Shown: piece by piece, positions 48,193-60,715 of the stretch | Layout of the letters: the number at the start of each line of letters is the position of its first letter | Position numbering within the stretch: position 1 is the stretch's first letter | DNA from: Pogonophryne albipinna | Lineage: Eukaryota; Chordata; Actinopteri; Perciformes; Artedidraconidae | DNA length: 64,000 nt | Reading direction: 5' to 3' | Assembly: GCA_028583405.1 (NCBI GenBank) | Contig: JAPTMU010000153.1 | Location: forward strand, 301,256-365,255 | Notes under the pieces: model-generated | The model's input: the letters and a program-made list of their open reading frames with translations, nothing else | What the model was told of the DNA's origin: nothing | The model's database searches: none | Translations under genes and position numbers: made by a program

Positions 48193-49085
48193 AAGCGTGA
48201 CACACGCCTTCACTCTCAATCTCACGCTCTCACTCTGCCCAAACTATTCTCACGCCAAAAACAAGATGAACCAGCGATAGTTTTTGGTTGGTTATTTACA
48301 ATGTTGTGTTGACAGCTGCTCAAGCTGTCGACCCGCTCCCTCCCCGCCCCCCCCACACCACTCTTAACGTTAACAGACAGCAGAGCAGTGGGAGCCGGTT
48401 GGTCAATCCCCGACCCGTATTGCGCATGCGCAGATCTAAGATCCAGTAGAAATGATAACGAGTAAAAGTCTGCTGCTTATTGTTCTACTAGGCCAAAAAT
48501 AGAGTCAAAGAGTATATGAGAGTGAGAGTGCGTTAATTAATATATTTGACAGTTTGGAGCAAGTCTGTAGATTTGTCTGTGTGTGTGTTTCATGTACGCC
48601 TATAGGCCTCTCACGATAATTAATTTTGTTGGATACATTTTCCAGGAAATTATTGCGATAAACGATAATATTGTCGGCACCGTTGTATGACCATTTTAGA
48701 CCACTGACCTAATGATAATATATAATAACAATTCAAGTACATCCTTTCAAACTGCTAGTCACATCCTCATGTAAATGGTAATGTATCGAGGTCAGAAAAG
48801 TTATCGAGTTCATTTTTATTTATCCTACGATAGGTCAATTAATTGCTTATCGCGACAGGCCTATGCACACAATAAAACAGCGGAAACAAACATGTGTTTG
48901 ACTTTCATTAGTGAATGAAACTTTGTGCCCTTTATAGTCTGTGTCCAATATTGTGTATTCGTATATATATCCTGTATATGCTAAGGTCCCGCTACTGACA
49001 CGATAGCAGTCATTTAGTGTGCATACAGTATGTGTAATTAAACCCATGATATCAAAATCTCACTCCAGCCAGGTAACCCTAAGTT
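48193..49085. other. Replacement block in duplication copy 2, with MITE
   Basis: Includes an element at about 48601-48866 with GGCCTCTCACGATAATTAAT at one end and AATTAATTGCTTATCGCGAC plus AGGCC at the other, recognisable inverted termini of a fish MITE family. The remainder is unassigned. The reading frame at 48847-49047 is not supported. Confidence 0.55.
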
Positions 49086-49284
49086 GGCAACCCTGCTGTA
49101 TGGATCCCCAAAAACAATTATTTAAGAGCTGTGATGTACGATACAATCCACCAGACTCTGCTTTATTTTGTATAAATGTGAAATCAGGCAAATAACCCAA
49201 AGCAGACAGAGCAATATATTCTCAAATTAGCAGCTAAAATTGTTAGTTTTTTTTAATTTGGGTTCAATTTAGTTCATTTTTAAC

Positions 49285-50282
49285 CACGCATGGCATCCAT
49301 GAAAAATGTCAGTCTGGCTTCAAACCCATGCACAGCACTGAAACAGCCCTTTTAAGAGTTTTTAATGATCTGCTCCGCCGACTCAGGTAGCCCAGCTGTC
49401 CTGGTGCTGTTAGACCTGACAGCTGCCTTTGACACTGTGGATCATAGCATCCTGTTGTCACGGCTTGAACAGTCCGCAGGCATTACAGGCTCTGCTCTTG
49501 CATGGTCCAGGTCTTATTTGACAGACCGTAGCTTCTCAGTGCAGCTAGGTGTCTTCTCCTCGGCCAAAGCCCCTCTTACCTGTGGGGTTCTCCAAGGCTC
49601 GATTCTGGGCCCCATCCTTTTTCTACTGTACATACTGCCCCTAAGCTCAATTCTCACAAAACATCATATCCCCTTCCATTGTTACGCTGATGATGTACAG
49701 ATCTATCTGCCACTCAATTCAAATGCCAACTCACTACAGCAGTTGATGAACTGCTTAGCAGAGATTAAATCCTGGCTGAGCCAAAACTTCCTCACCCTCA
49801 ACGAGAGCAAGACCGAGGTCATCTTTTTTGGACCCCGACCTCCAGCCTCTCCGGTTGATATTCTGGGCTTCTTCAAAAATAATATCCTCCCCTCTGTCAT
49901 GAACCTTGGAGTGACCTTCAACAGCGCCTTTAAATTTGATAAGCAGGTCAGCACTGTAGTCAAAACCTGCTTTTCCAAAATACCACTATTGGCCAAGACC
50001 AAGTGGTTTTTATCTTTTAAAGACCTAGAAAGGGTTATTAACGCCTTTGTTACCTTGAGACTGGATTACTGCAATGCTCTGTATGTGGGTATGGACCAGG
50101 CCTCAATTAGACGCCTGCAGCTAGTTCAGAATGCAGCTGCAAGTCTTCTCACTGGCCACAAAAAGCGTGACCACATCACCCCAATTCTGGCTTCACTGCA
50201 CTGGCTTCCAGTTCGGTTCAGAATAGATTTTAAACTCCTTTTATTTGCTTTTAAAGCCCTAAATGGGCTGGCTCCTGCCTAT
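49285..50282 (+). pseudogene. LINE reverse transcriptase, 5'-truncated, part 1
   Basis: Encodes SGFKPMHSTETAL, then after a frameshift LVLLDLTAAFDTVDHSILL (first catalytic Asp), GVLQGSILGPILFLLYI, YADD (49683-49694) and LTLNESKTEVIFFG, followed by the thumb and C-terminal region (RLDYCNALYVG, SLHWLPVRFRI). This is an L2/CR1-group reverse transcriptase. The endonuclease domain is absent. At 50283 it is interrupted by a solo LTR and continues at 50887. Confidence 0.85.
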
Positions 50283-50286
50283 ATAG

Positions 50287-50882
50287 TGTTAGAAATTAAA
50301 ATCAATGTTGATATGGCGTAATTTGAATTAAATACACTATTTAATTTAAATCAGTTTCATTCTGAAAAACCGGAAGTTCACACTAACTATTAACTTAATA
50401 CTTTTATTCTGAAAATGCTTCACTTCCGGTTATCATTAGCATGTGGCGAAATGCTACATTTTCAAACCGTGAATCAAAGGTGAAATGGACAAGTGATGTT
50501 GTACACTGAGCACACTGGGTTTAGCACTCATTTATTGCCGCTGAATAACGTTTATTAGGGAATGTTTAAATAACCACAGACACCAGAATGATGTAATTTA
50601 ACAACAGCAAAAGGCAGGAATTGCATTCGACCCGCTCCCCGACGACGCTGGCCAATAGGAGAAGACCTCAGATGACAACAGGAAGAGCAAGCCAAGGATT
50701 GACGGCTTCTACCTGCTGACCTGGACCTGGACTGACCGGTCGGATGAGGAGAGCGCCTCCACTCGCACATTTCATTTGTAATCCACCGCATCTTTTGTGT
50801 AATTAAATGCTGTTAACTTTTATAAGCTTCCCTTGACTCTTTTCAGTCTCTCCTGCCTTCAGGGTTCTAGAATACACTAACA
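50287..50882. mobile_element. Solo LTR, 596 bp
   Basis: Begins TGTTAG and ends CTAACA, and is flanked by a perfect ATAG duplication (50283-50286 and 50883-50886). Removing it restores a continuous LINE frame across the junction, which fixes the boundaries. TG..CA ends with a 4-bp duplication fit an LTR retroelement that lost its interior by LTR-LTR recombination. The family is unknown, and it is unlike the gypsy LTR at 53692. Confidence 0.82.
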
Positions 50883-50886
50883 ATAG

Positions 50887-51110
50887 CCAAACTCCTCCAT
50901 CGCTACACCCCAGGCAGAGCCTTAAGGTCGGCTGATCAGCTGCTGCTGATAGTGCCTAAGACCAGGCTTAAAACCCGAGGGTACCGAGCTTTTGCAGCAG
51001 CTGGTCCTAGGCTCTGGAATACTTTGCCCCTCCATGTGAGGTCGGCCCAGACCCTGGGGGTTTTTAAATCAACACTTAAGACTCACTTTTTCTCTTTAGC
51101 TTTTGTTTAA
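50887..51110 (+). pseudogene. LINE reverse transcriptase, part 2 (C-terminus)
   Basis: Continues the ORF after the solo LTR: AKLLHRYTPGRALRSADQL, GYRAFAAAGPRLWNTLP, ending KTHFFSLAFV and TAA. It closes the ORF at the normal L2/CR1-group C-terminus. Confidence 0.83.
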
Positions 51111-51690
51111 TTATCTATTTATTCATTTAGTTATTTATTTTAATATTTATAACATAACATAGGATTTCATAAAGTATTTTTAAAATAGTTTATACATTAT
51201 TTGAATATAGCAATAGTAGATAGGATTACTTAAAATATAGTACCTTATATTTCATCTTTTTTCCCTTTAGACCCTTAAGGTTTATTCTTAAAAACCCTTA
51301 CCCTTACCCACCCCCCATCTCCCCTCTGCTGGTCTATGGCCTTGTAGAGGGTAACGGGGTACAGAGTCGCTTAGATAAGCAGGGAGTGCATCTGACGAAG
51401 AGAGAGGTTGTTGTGCTCCCTCTCTCTGTTTCTTATATCTAATAGAACTGCTCGGGTCTTGATAGATTGAGTGGGGAAGTTCATGAGATCTTTCTAGAGG
51501 GTTATCAAGAATAACTTTGATCCAATGACCTTTCCCTCTCTGTCTGTGTCTGTGTATTCTCTTGTTCCGATTAACCCAGCCAAATCTTTGTTCTAGTTTT
51601 GTATCTATATCTACGCCGGGATCCGGAGTCGAGGCTGATCCTCTTGCTGTAGTCCTGTTTCAGCGTTCAGCTTCTCAGCAGCATCACTCG
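51111..51690 (+). other. Probable LINE 3'UTR
   Basis: Non-coding sequence after the LINE stop. The boundary of the element is not visible; no poly(A) or repeat tail was found. Confidence 0.4.
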
Positions 51691-52384
51691 CATAATTGAT
51701 ATCGTACGATCAATTTAGTCGCTCGCATAGCGAGTGATAACCATGCAAAACCCACAAAAAACAGTGAAAACATGGGGCAAAAGCCCATTAAAAGTGGCCT
51801 AAATCCTGGCAGTTGGTAGCCCATGCCACTACAGTGAGGTGGGCTAATGTTAAATAGCACATTATTGAGATCGAACCGATTATTATTATTTGAACTTTTG
51901 GAACGCACTTTTGACCCCCGCAACATATGTGAAAACTCACCAAATTTTGCACGCGCATCAGAAGTGGCGCAACTTGAGATATGTAATTGGTTCCGGAACT
52001 TTGCGTCAAAAATTGCGTAGGCCACGCCCACTTCCGTTTTTAACGTTAACTCCCCCTACTTTAACTTTCACGTAAACGAACGAAACTTGCTACGCATATC
52101 TAGGGTGCGGAGACGAACCAAAAAGCCTCTTGGAGGGGTATAAAATAACATACAGGAAGTCGGCCATTTTGAATTTTGTGTCGGAAAAACGCGATTTATC
52201 GCGTTTTTCGTCCTCCGCACAAAATCTATCTTGTCCTAGGGACTTTATCCGTACGGCTCGAAATTCGTCGGGTAGCTTCACGAGACATGGGCAATTTAAA
52301 GTTATCACGGAAGTTTTTTTCTTTCGCACGGCGGAGCCGTTATTTGGCGCCAAAGTTCGCGTTCGCTCGATGCTAGGCGGTCCC
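51691..52384. repeat. Repeat-like sequence leading into the 147-bp array
   Basis: Contains a partly palindromic segment near ATATCGTACGATCAAT and CGCTCGCATAGCGAGTG, and sequence resembling a dispersed fish repeat. The short frames here have no family features. Confidence 0.4.
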
Positions 52385-53691
52385 TCGCCATGGAACACGA
52401 TGATGTCATAACTCAAACTGACATACTCAGAACGCCACCAAACTTCACATGATGGTTAACACTACAGCCCTGAACAGCTCTAGGTCAAATCTGATGTTAC
52501 TTAATTTGGCGTTACCATGGCGACGGATCCTTCGCCATAAACAACGGTGTCGCTGTAAATCCAATGGACACGGTCCCATCGTCCCCCAATCTTCACTTTT
52601 ATATCACTGGTCCATGCCTCAACAGCTCAACGTGAAATCTGAGATCTCACCGTATGCCGTTTCCATGGCAACGCATCCTTCGCCAAAAAATACGATGTTG
52701 TTGTAATTCAATGGAAAATCGTCCAAACCGCACCAGACTTCAGACTATCATTAATGGTCCGGCCCTCAACAGCTCTATGTTAATTATGGGATGTCATCAT
52801 ATGCCGTTGCCATGGTAACGCATCCCTCGCCAAAAAACTGGTGTTGTCGTAATTCCATGGAAAATCGTCCAAACCGCACCAGAGTTCAGACTATCATTAA
52901 TGGTCCGGCCCTCAACAGCTCTATGCCAATTATGGGATGTCATCATATGCCGTTTCCATGGCAACAGATCCCTCGCCATGAAACACGGTGTCGCTGTTAC
53001 TCCTATGAAAATGGTCCAAACGGCACCAGACCTCAGATGATGGCTAATGGTCGGGCCCTCAACAGCTCTACGCCAATTATGGGATGTCATCATATGCCGT
53101 TGCCATGGCAACACATCCCTCGCCATAAAACACACTGTTGTCGTAAGTCAATGGAAAATGGTCCAAACTGCACCACACTTCAGACTATCATTAATGGTCC
53201 GGCCCTCAACAGCTCTATGTCAATTAAGGGATGTCATCATATGCCGTTGCCATGGAAACGCATCCTTCGCCAAAAAATACAATGTTGTTGTAATTCAATG
53301 GAAAATCGTCCAAACGTCACCAGATTTCATATGATGGCTAATGGTCCGGCCCTCAACAGCTCTATGCCAATTATGGGATGTCATCATATGCCGTTTCCAT
53401 GGCAACAGATCCCTCGCCATGAAACAGGGTGTTGTCGTAATTCAATGGAAAATCGTCCAAACGCCACCAGACTTCAGATTATCATTAATGGTCTGGCCCT
53501 CAACAGCTCTATGTCAATTATGGGATGTCACCATATGCCGTTTCCATGGCAACGCGTCCCTCGCCATGAAACACGGTGTTGTCCTAACTCAATGGAAAAA
53601 CGTCCAAACATCACCAGATTTCATATGATGGCTAATGGTCCGGCCCTCAACACCTCAATATGCCCAAAAGCTTTTGCCATGGCAACACACC
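52385..53691. repeat. 147-bp tandem repeat, left block
   Basis: About nine units with TATGCCGTTGCCATGGCAAC, CCTCGCCATGAAACACGGTG and GGTCCGGCCCTCAACAGCTC landmarks. The period is 147 bp (49 codons), hence the long frame at 52791-53696. The first units are diverged. The array is split at 53691 by the gypsy element and resumes at 59084. Confidence 0.88.
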
Positions 53692-54202
53692 TGTAAGGAT
53701 GTGCAGTTTTCCCTCCTTCCTCAATTCACCTCCGCAGCTGCTACTCATCTTCCTGATGACCTACTCACCCACACCTGCTTAAATACCCGGCTTCCTCATC
53801 CAGTAGTCACCAGTTCGTCGTGGAAGATACACTGAATCCGTCAACTACTCTGCCTGCCACGTCCAGCCAACACCACCTCGTCTGCGAACCTCGGATTATT
53901 ATCACTACCAGCTCCAGCCTGCTCACTCTATTGAACTCTGATTCCCCGGCTCATCTCACCCGTGTTCCGCTGCAAATCTCCGAACCCCGGCTCCAGCCTG
54001 CTCTCTCCGACATCCTCCGGATCACCAACTACGGACCTCCACTCTCCCCCCCCCAGGAATTCCCAGATCCGGATTAGTAATTCCCCAGCAGTATGGTGTG
54101 AGTGTTGAACTTGAAATAAATCATTTTACTTCCATACTCACGTCTCCAGTCTTCCGTGCTTGTATTGAGGGTTCAGCCTGTAAGCGCTCCTTGAGCTTAA
54201 CA
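53692..54202 (+). mobile_element. 5' LTR of a Sushi-type Ty3/gypsy element
   Basis: 511 bp, TGTAAGG..TTAACA. It differs from the 3' LTR by a single base (an extra C in CACTCTCCC at about 54044). The 5-bp target duplication ACACC is at 53687-53691 and 59084-59088. It contains AATAAA at 54115 (GAAATAAATC). The sequence just inside (GTACGAACTGG) does not match a primer-binding site that I recognise. Confidence 0.95.
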
Positions 54203-54218
54203 GTACGAACTGGTCAAT

Positions 54219-56119
54219 ATGAACCCCTCAAGCACTGGATCGGATCCCTCCACTGTTCAGCAGGCTCTGTCTCATCGGGGAAATCTTCTTGGCCAACATG
54301 AACGGTTAATCCAAGTTTTGGTGGAAAGCAATCTTTCCATGACTGAAAGCATCAAAAACCTTACTGCCCAGATCTCAGCCCTGACATCTGCCGCTATAAT
54401 CCCTGTCACCTCAAGTCCTCCTCCTGTATCCACTCCATGCCGGGATTTCCACATCACCGACCCAGATCCTTTTCATGGAGAGGTGGAGAAATGCAAGGGA
54501 TTCATCTTTCAATGCAATAAGGTATTTCGTCAGCGTTTCTTGTCCTTTCCTTCGGATGTAACCAAGATTAATTATGTTTTGAATTTGCTTCGTGGCAGAG
54601 CATTGGACTGGGCTGAAGCAATGAGTTCATCTGTGGATTATGACACCCTTTCCTTTGGAGTTTTTTCTGAACAGTTGTCCATTGTTTTTGATCACCCTGA
54701 CTACTCCGGCTCTGCTGATAATCGCCTGCTTACACTACAACAAGGGAATCGAACCGTGGCGGATTACTCCATCGAGTTCCGCACACTGGCGGCAGAGGCC
54801 CGTTGGGACGAGGCGGCTCTAAGGGCAGTTTTTGTTAAGGGGTTGAAGGATCAACTAAAGGATGAGTTGGCTGCACGAGACGTGCCTGCGGACCTCCAAG
54901 CCTTAATTACCCTGGTGTCTCGCCTCGACAGCCGGTTGCGGGAGCGCCGTGCGGAGAAAGCGCAACGTTCTCCTTTTGCTTTTCCAAGTAAACCAAGTTA
55001 CTCACCCAGATTTGCTCCTTCTGTTTCCACTCAGTCTGGATTCACCGATTCCCCTCCCGTGCCTCCTTTGGCTAGGGAGGAACCGATGCAGTTGGGACGT
55101 ACCGGACTATCTCCAGAGGAACGCCTTCGACGTATGAGGAGGGGTGAGTGCCTGTATTGTGGCAAGTTTGGCCATCTCATTGCTGTTTGTCCTGTTACCC
55201 CCTGTTCGCCCAAACGCAGAAGCTCGTCAGTAAGTTTGGGAGTCCTGACGAGATCACCTTCCCCATCTTTTGTTGCCCCAACCCTGCGCCGATTTCTCAT
55301 TCCTGCCAGACTCTGTACAAGCTCTCAGACCTTGCCCCTCTCTGCCCTCATTGACTCAGGCGCTGAAGATAGTTTTATAGACCTAGAACTTGCCAACCAG
55401 TTGGGACTTAAGTTGGAATTATTACAGGATCCTTTGACTGCTTATGCCTTAAACGGTCAACGCATCTCTAGAGTAACTCAGCAGTCACAACCCGTGACTC
55501 TGATTATTTCAGGAAATCACAGAGAACAGATCCAGCTTAAGGTTATTTCCTCTCCAACTACTCCTTTGGTACTTGGTTACCCTTGGCTTCGCACCCACAA
55601 TCCTCATATTGATTGGGCTGGAGGAAGGATCATGGAATGGAATCAGAAGTGTCACCTTAACTGTCTACAGTCTGCTGTGCCTCCAGTTCCTGTTAACTCG
55701 TTACCTGCTCCATGTGTCTCTTCAGATGTAGATTTATCCGGCGTTCCTAACGTTTACCACAACCTGGGTGAGGTCTTCAGCAAGGATAGGGCTCTCTCTC
55801 TCCCTCCTCACCGTCCATATGACTGTCCCATTGTTTTGCTTCCTGGGGCTCCGTTACCCACCAGCAAGCTCTATAATCTGTCCCGGCCTGAGAGAGAGGC
55901 CATGGAGAAATACATCAGCGATTCCCTGGCTTCTGGAATAATTCGTCCTTCTTCCTCCCCTCTGGGTGCGGGGTTTTTCTTTGTGGACAAGAAGGATAAA
56001 ACTCTTCGACCCTGTATTGACTTCCGTGGGTTAAATAACATCACAGTTAAGAATAAGTACCCACTTCCCCTGATCAACTCTGCTTTTGAGCCACTTCAAG
56101 GTGCCACCATCTTCTCTAA
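54219..56119 (+). pseudogene. Gypsy gag, protease and start of reverse transcriptase
   Basis: The frame opens at ATG 54219, 17 bp after the LTR. Gag capsid region is at about residues 70-250; a CCHC zinc knuckle ([14 protein letters not shown]) at about residues 311-324 follows [20 protein letters not shown], typical of the Sushi/Mart group from which mammalian PEG10/RTL genes descend. An aspartic protease motif ([10 protein letters not shown]) is at about residue 378. The N-terminal reverse transcriptase follows up to [13 protein letters not shown] one-base shift near 56119 breaks the frame, and the next segment continues in another frame. Gag, protease and RT are in one frame, as in several chromoviruses. 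Confidence 0.88.
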
Positions 56120-57837
56120 AGCTTGATCTCAGAAATGCCTATCACTTGGTTCGTATCCGCCAAGGTGATGAGTGGAAGACTGCCTTTAACACCCCCCTTG
56201 GCCACTTTGAGTATCTCGTCATGCCCTTTGGACTCTCCAATGCCCCAGCAGTTTTTCAGTCCCTGGTAAATGATGTCTTGCGTGATTATCTCAACCAGTT
56301 TGTCTTTGTGTACATCGACGATATTCTGATCTTCTCCAAGAGCCTGGAGGAACACCAGGGACACGTCAGTCTGGTTCTTCAGAGGCTGCTTGAGAACAAG
56401 CTCTACGTCAAAGCAGAGAAGTGTGAGTTTCACCAGGAACGGATCAGTTTTCTTGGATACATCATCCGGCAAGGCAGGTTGGAGGCGGATCCAGGGAAGA
56501 TTCTCGCAGTCTCAGAGTGGCCAGTCCCCACTTCTCGGAAGGAGTTGCAAAGGTTCCTGGGGTTTGCCAACTTCTATCGCCGGTTCATCAAGGGTTATAG
56601 CAAGGTTGCTGCTCCACTCTCCAGTCTCACCTCTATTAAGATTAAGTTCTCCTGGACCCCTGAAGCTAACAATGCTTTTCTTAGACTTAAGTACCTGTTC
56701 ACTTCAGCTCCCGTTCTCATCCAGCCTGACTCAAGCAGACAATTTGTGGTCGAAGTTGACGCCTCTGACATCGGAGTTGGTGCTGTTCTGTCTCAGACTT
56801 CCGGGCCAAGCAACAAGCTTCATCCTTGTGCTTTCTTCTCTCGCCGTCTCTCCCCAGCTGAGAGAAACTATGATGTGGGTAACAGGGAGCTGCTGGCAGT
56901 TAAGATGGCATTGGATGAGTGGCGGCACTGGCTCGAGGGCAGCGAGCAGCCATTCCTGGTGTGGACTGACCATAAGAACCTTGAGTACATTCAATCAGCC
57001 AAACGGCTAAATTCTCGACAAGCCAGGTGGGCTCTCTTCTTTGGACGCTTCAACTTCACTCTCACCTATCGCCCAGGTTCCAAGAATACTAAGCCTGATG
57101 CCCTGTCCAGATCATTCACGTCTGAGGGTCCAGTCTCTACATCAGACTCTATTCTTCCCCAGAGATGTGTTGTGGGAGTCGTCACCTGGGAGATCAGTAA
57201 CGCTATCCAGGAGGCACTGTTGGAACAGCCAGACCCTGGTTGTGGTCCGCCTAACCGTCTGTTTGTCCCAAACTCAGTCCGTTCCCAAGTCCTGCAGTGG
57301 GTTCACAGCTCCCGTTTCTCCAACCATCCCGGTGCTAACCGCACACTCTCCCTTCTCAAGAGACATTTCTGGTGGCCAACAGTCGACAAGGATACAAGGG
57401 AATTCGTCTCAGCCTGTACAATATGTGCCAGGAGTAAGGCCTCTCATCAGAAACCTGCAGGTTTGCTCCAACCCCTTCCAATCCCTAGTCGACCCTGGTC
57501 ACATATTGCTCTGGACTTTGTCACCGGTCTGCCCCCCTCTCAGGGTAATACGACAATCCTAACTGTTGTTGACCGCTTCTCTAAGTGTGCTCATTTTGTT
57601 GCTCTACCCAAGCTCCCCTCTGCCCTGGAAACCTCCCAACTTCTCACCCAGCATGTTGTCCGCCTACATGGAATCCCGGCTGACATCGTCTCCGACCGTG
57701 GACCTCAGTTCACCTCCCAAGTTTGGAAGACCTTTTGTCGTTCACTTGGTGCGTCGGTCAGTTTAACTTCAGGGTACCACCCCCAGAAAACCGAAAGGGC
57801 CAATCAGGACCTGGAATCTGCCCTCCGCTGTGTGTAA
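56120..57837 (+). pseudogene. Gypsy reverse transcriptase, RNase H and integrase (frame 2)
   Basis: Continues RT ([23 protein letters not shown], catalytic YIDD near 56311), RNase H ([48 protein letters not shown]) and integrase. The integrase has an HHCC zinc finger ([18 protein letters not shown]) and catalytic aspartates in ALDFVTGLP and [11 protein letters not shown]. Around the third catalytic position the sequence [10 protein letters not shown] is shorter than usual for the family, and the frame stops at 57837. Confidence 0.86.
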
Positions 57838-58573
57838 GCCGGAATCAGAAGATCTGGAGCTCTCATCTGCCTTGGGTGGAATATTCTCACAATTCCCTCA
57901 CGTCATCAGCTACAGGACTCTCTCCTTTCGAAGCCTCTCTAGGGTACCAGCCACCCTTGTTTCCCGAAGAGGAGATTGAGTTGGCTGTTCCATCTGTCCA
58001 GCATCATATTCGTCGGTGCCGTAAGATCTGGAGAGACACTCGATCTGCCCTCCTCCGAACTTCCGCCAAGACCCAGCAATCAGCCAACCGCCGCAGACTT
58101 GTTGCTCCCCTCTACACCCCTGGACAGTCGGTTTGGTTGTCCTCCAAGAACATCCCCCTCCTTACAGAGTCCAAGAAGCTGTCTCCCCGTTTATTGGCCC
58201 CTTCCCCATTGAGCGCATAATCAACCCCTCTGCTGTCCGCCTGAAGCTCCCCAGGATCATCAGGATCCATCCCACTTTCATGTTTCACAGATCAAGCCAG
58301 TTCACACCAGTGACTTGTGCCCTCCGGCCATTCCCCCTCCTCCCACCCGAGTCATTGATGATCATGCTGCCTATACCGTGCATCGACTCTTGGATGTTAG
58401 ACGCCGGGGTAGGGGCTTACAGTACTTGGTGGATTGGGAGGGTTACAACCTGGAGGAGCGTTGCTGGGTTCCTCGATCTCGGATGATGGACCCCGTTATG
58501 GTGAGGGATTTCCACAGGGCTCATCCCGAAAAGCCTGGTGGTCGCCAGGAGGCTCCCGTTGAGGGGGGGGTAC
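57838..58573 (+). pseudogene. Gypsy integrase C-terminus and chromodomain (three frames)
   Basis: Coding resemblance continues in frame 0 to about 58188 ([28 protein letters not shown]), shifts at about 58188 to another frame ([20 protein letters not shown]), and again at about 58277 to the chromodomain frame ([33 protein letters not shown]) ending just before the 3' LTR. The chromodomain marks a chromovirus. The GAGGGGGGGGTAC polypurine tract is at 58561-58573. Confidence 0.85.
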
Positions 58574-59083
58574 TGTAAGGATGTGCAGTTTTCCCTCCTT
58601 CCTCAATTCACCTCCGCAGCTGCTACTCATCTTCCTGATGACCTACTCACCCACACCTGCTTAAATACCCGGCTTCCTCATCCAGTAGTCACCAGTTCGT
58701 CGTGGAAGATACACTGAATCCGTCAACTACTCTGCCTGCCACGTCCAGCCAACACCACCTCGTCTGCGAACCTCGGATTATTATCACTACCAGCTCCAGC
58801 CTGCTCACTCTATTGAACTCTGATTCCCCGGCTCATCTCACCCGTGTTCCGCTGCAAATCTCCGAACCCCGGCTCCAGCCTGCTCTCTCCGACATCCTCC
58901 GGATCACCAACTACGGACCTCCACTTCCCCCCCCCAGGAATTCCCAGATCCGGATTAGTAATTCCCCAGCAGTATGGTGTGAGTGTTGAACTTGAAATAA
59001 ATCATTTTACTTCCATACTCACGTCTCCAGTCTTCCGTGCTTGTATTGAGGGTTCAGCCTGTAAGCGCTCCTTGAGCTTAACA
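58574..59083 (+). mobile_element. 3' LTR of the gypsy element
   Basis: 510 bp, identical to the 5' LTR apart from one missing C. Followed by the ACACC target duplication (59084-59088). Confidence 0.95.
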
Positions 59084-59565
59084 ACACCCCTCGCCGTTAA
59101 GCACGATATTGCTATAAGTCCTGTGTGAATGGTAAAAAACTGTTCAAGCTTTACATGTGTGCTAACCGTCAAGCCCTCGAGAAATATATGTGTCAGTTTT
59201 GAGATTTCTTCAAATGTCGTTGCTATGGTAACAAATGGTCGCCGTGAAACACGGTTTTCTCATAACTCCAGTTAACATGCTCCAAACGGCACAACACTTC
59301 ACAGGTTTGATAACGATGCAGCCCTCAACACATCTAAGCATATTATGGGGTGTCATCAAATGCCGTTGCCATGTCGACAGATCACCCGCCATGAAACACA
59401 ATGTTTGTGTTACTGCTGTAACTCAAAAACATTGTCCGATCGGCATGAAACTTCCCACGTTTGCCAACGGTCGAGTCCTCAAGACACCTACACACACGTC
59501 GACGTGCGGACAACAGCCTGCGGAGCGTCGAAGACCCGCTCAACGCTGCTTGCAGCTTTAATTAT
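59084..59565. repeat. 147-bp tandem repeat, right block
   Basis: About three diverged units (ATGCCGTTGCCATGTCGACA, GCCATGAAACACAATG). Joining across the gypsy target site recreates the consensus GCCATGGCAACACACCCCTC. It ends at GCTGCTTGCAGCTTTAATTA followed by an ATT run. Confidence 0.82.
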
Positions 59566-60715
59566 TATTATTATTATAGTTCTTCAAATCTTTATTCCCC
59601 TTATTTCAGCCAATACTTTGGCTCTCCATAACTTCAGCTTATTTTCAGCTACAGAAACCATTCAAATATTAAACTATTCAGCCTGTTCAGGAATCGATGG
59701 GAAACCTTCAAATTTTCAAAATATTTTATACTTTTTGAAATATTCAGCTTTTTAAACTCTTTTTTTAACATTGAAGTCAATGGGAGATGCCTTCAAATCC
59801 TGTTTTCCTACACCTTGCGCCAAATGCTACTCCTTCCACATACTTTCAGCTAGACACTTCATTCCAACTTTCAAATGACCACAAGACCTTCAGCTATTCA
59901 AACTTGACTTTTATTTTTGATATCTTTTAAACTTTTTGAGATATTGAATTTAGTTTGGAGCTTGGTAGAGAGGCCTTTTTCAGATGTTAACATTAGAGTG
60001 GATGGAGCAGCTTGTTAAGTCTAGAGTGCTTTGATCTCAAAACAGAATGCAGCAGTGCCTGAAATTCTCCCCCCAAAATATTTTAAACTTGCCATAATTC
60101 CCAAACCCTAACTCCTCAGACATATTTTTTCATGAAAAACATAGGAAAACCTCTCATAGGTTGGAAAATTAAAAAAAATTAAGAAAAAATATTAAACAAA
60201 ATGCCTCTTGTTAAATCTGTTATACGGAGCAGATATTAGATCAATGTTTTTAGAATATTTTCAATTCAAGATTTTAACCAATAAGAGCCAAGCTAGCAGA
60301 TAACGCTGCGTGTACATCGTGTGGGAATCATTTCACACTTTAGGACTTTGTTTAAGACACATTTGTATTGTTTGTATTTGGCTGCAGGAAGTTCACCTGA
60401 GCGAGTATTTAACTTCCCAAAACTGAAATGATTTTTATGTTTATTTGTAATCCATGTGACGTGAATACAGCATTAAAGCAGCAAGAAAAGACCAAAAACA
60501 GTCACAAACAAATAACACAAATAAAACTACGACAGTGTTTTCGAGTCATTTTAGTTCTTTACAAATTATAATAATACAGAGCTGGAGGGGGGGGGGGGGT
60601 CATATTCTGAGAATTCTGTATTGATATTATTAATTTAAAATGTATTAAAGTCAAATTACAAGAAAGAAACTATATTTTGTATGTCAAATTGAGAATACCC
60701 TCTATGGAGCTGAGA
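59566..60715. other. AT-rich DNA, no gene seen
   Basis: Rich in TTCAGCT-type words and homopolymers, with poly-G at 60588-60598. No exon recognised. Confidence 0.45.

Larger units (their letters stand above)
45896..49217 (+). repeat. Segmental duplication, copy 2
   Basis: Direct repeat of 24896-27233. Two differences stand out. A 236-bp piece of the MABP gene upstream region sits between two GT tracts (46127-46362). The CCSER-like exon region (26941-27116 in copy 1) is replaced by unrelated sequence at 48193-49085. Confidence 0.92.

Noticed and set aside
52791..53696. 301-residue ORF as a protein gene
   Set aside because: Open because the 147-bp unit is 49 codons. There is no start or splice context and no sign of codon constraint.
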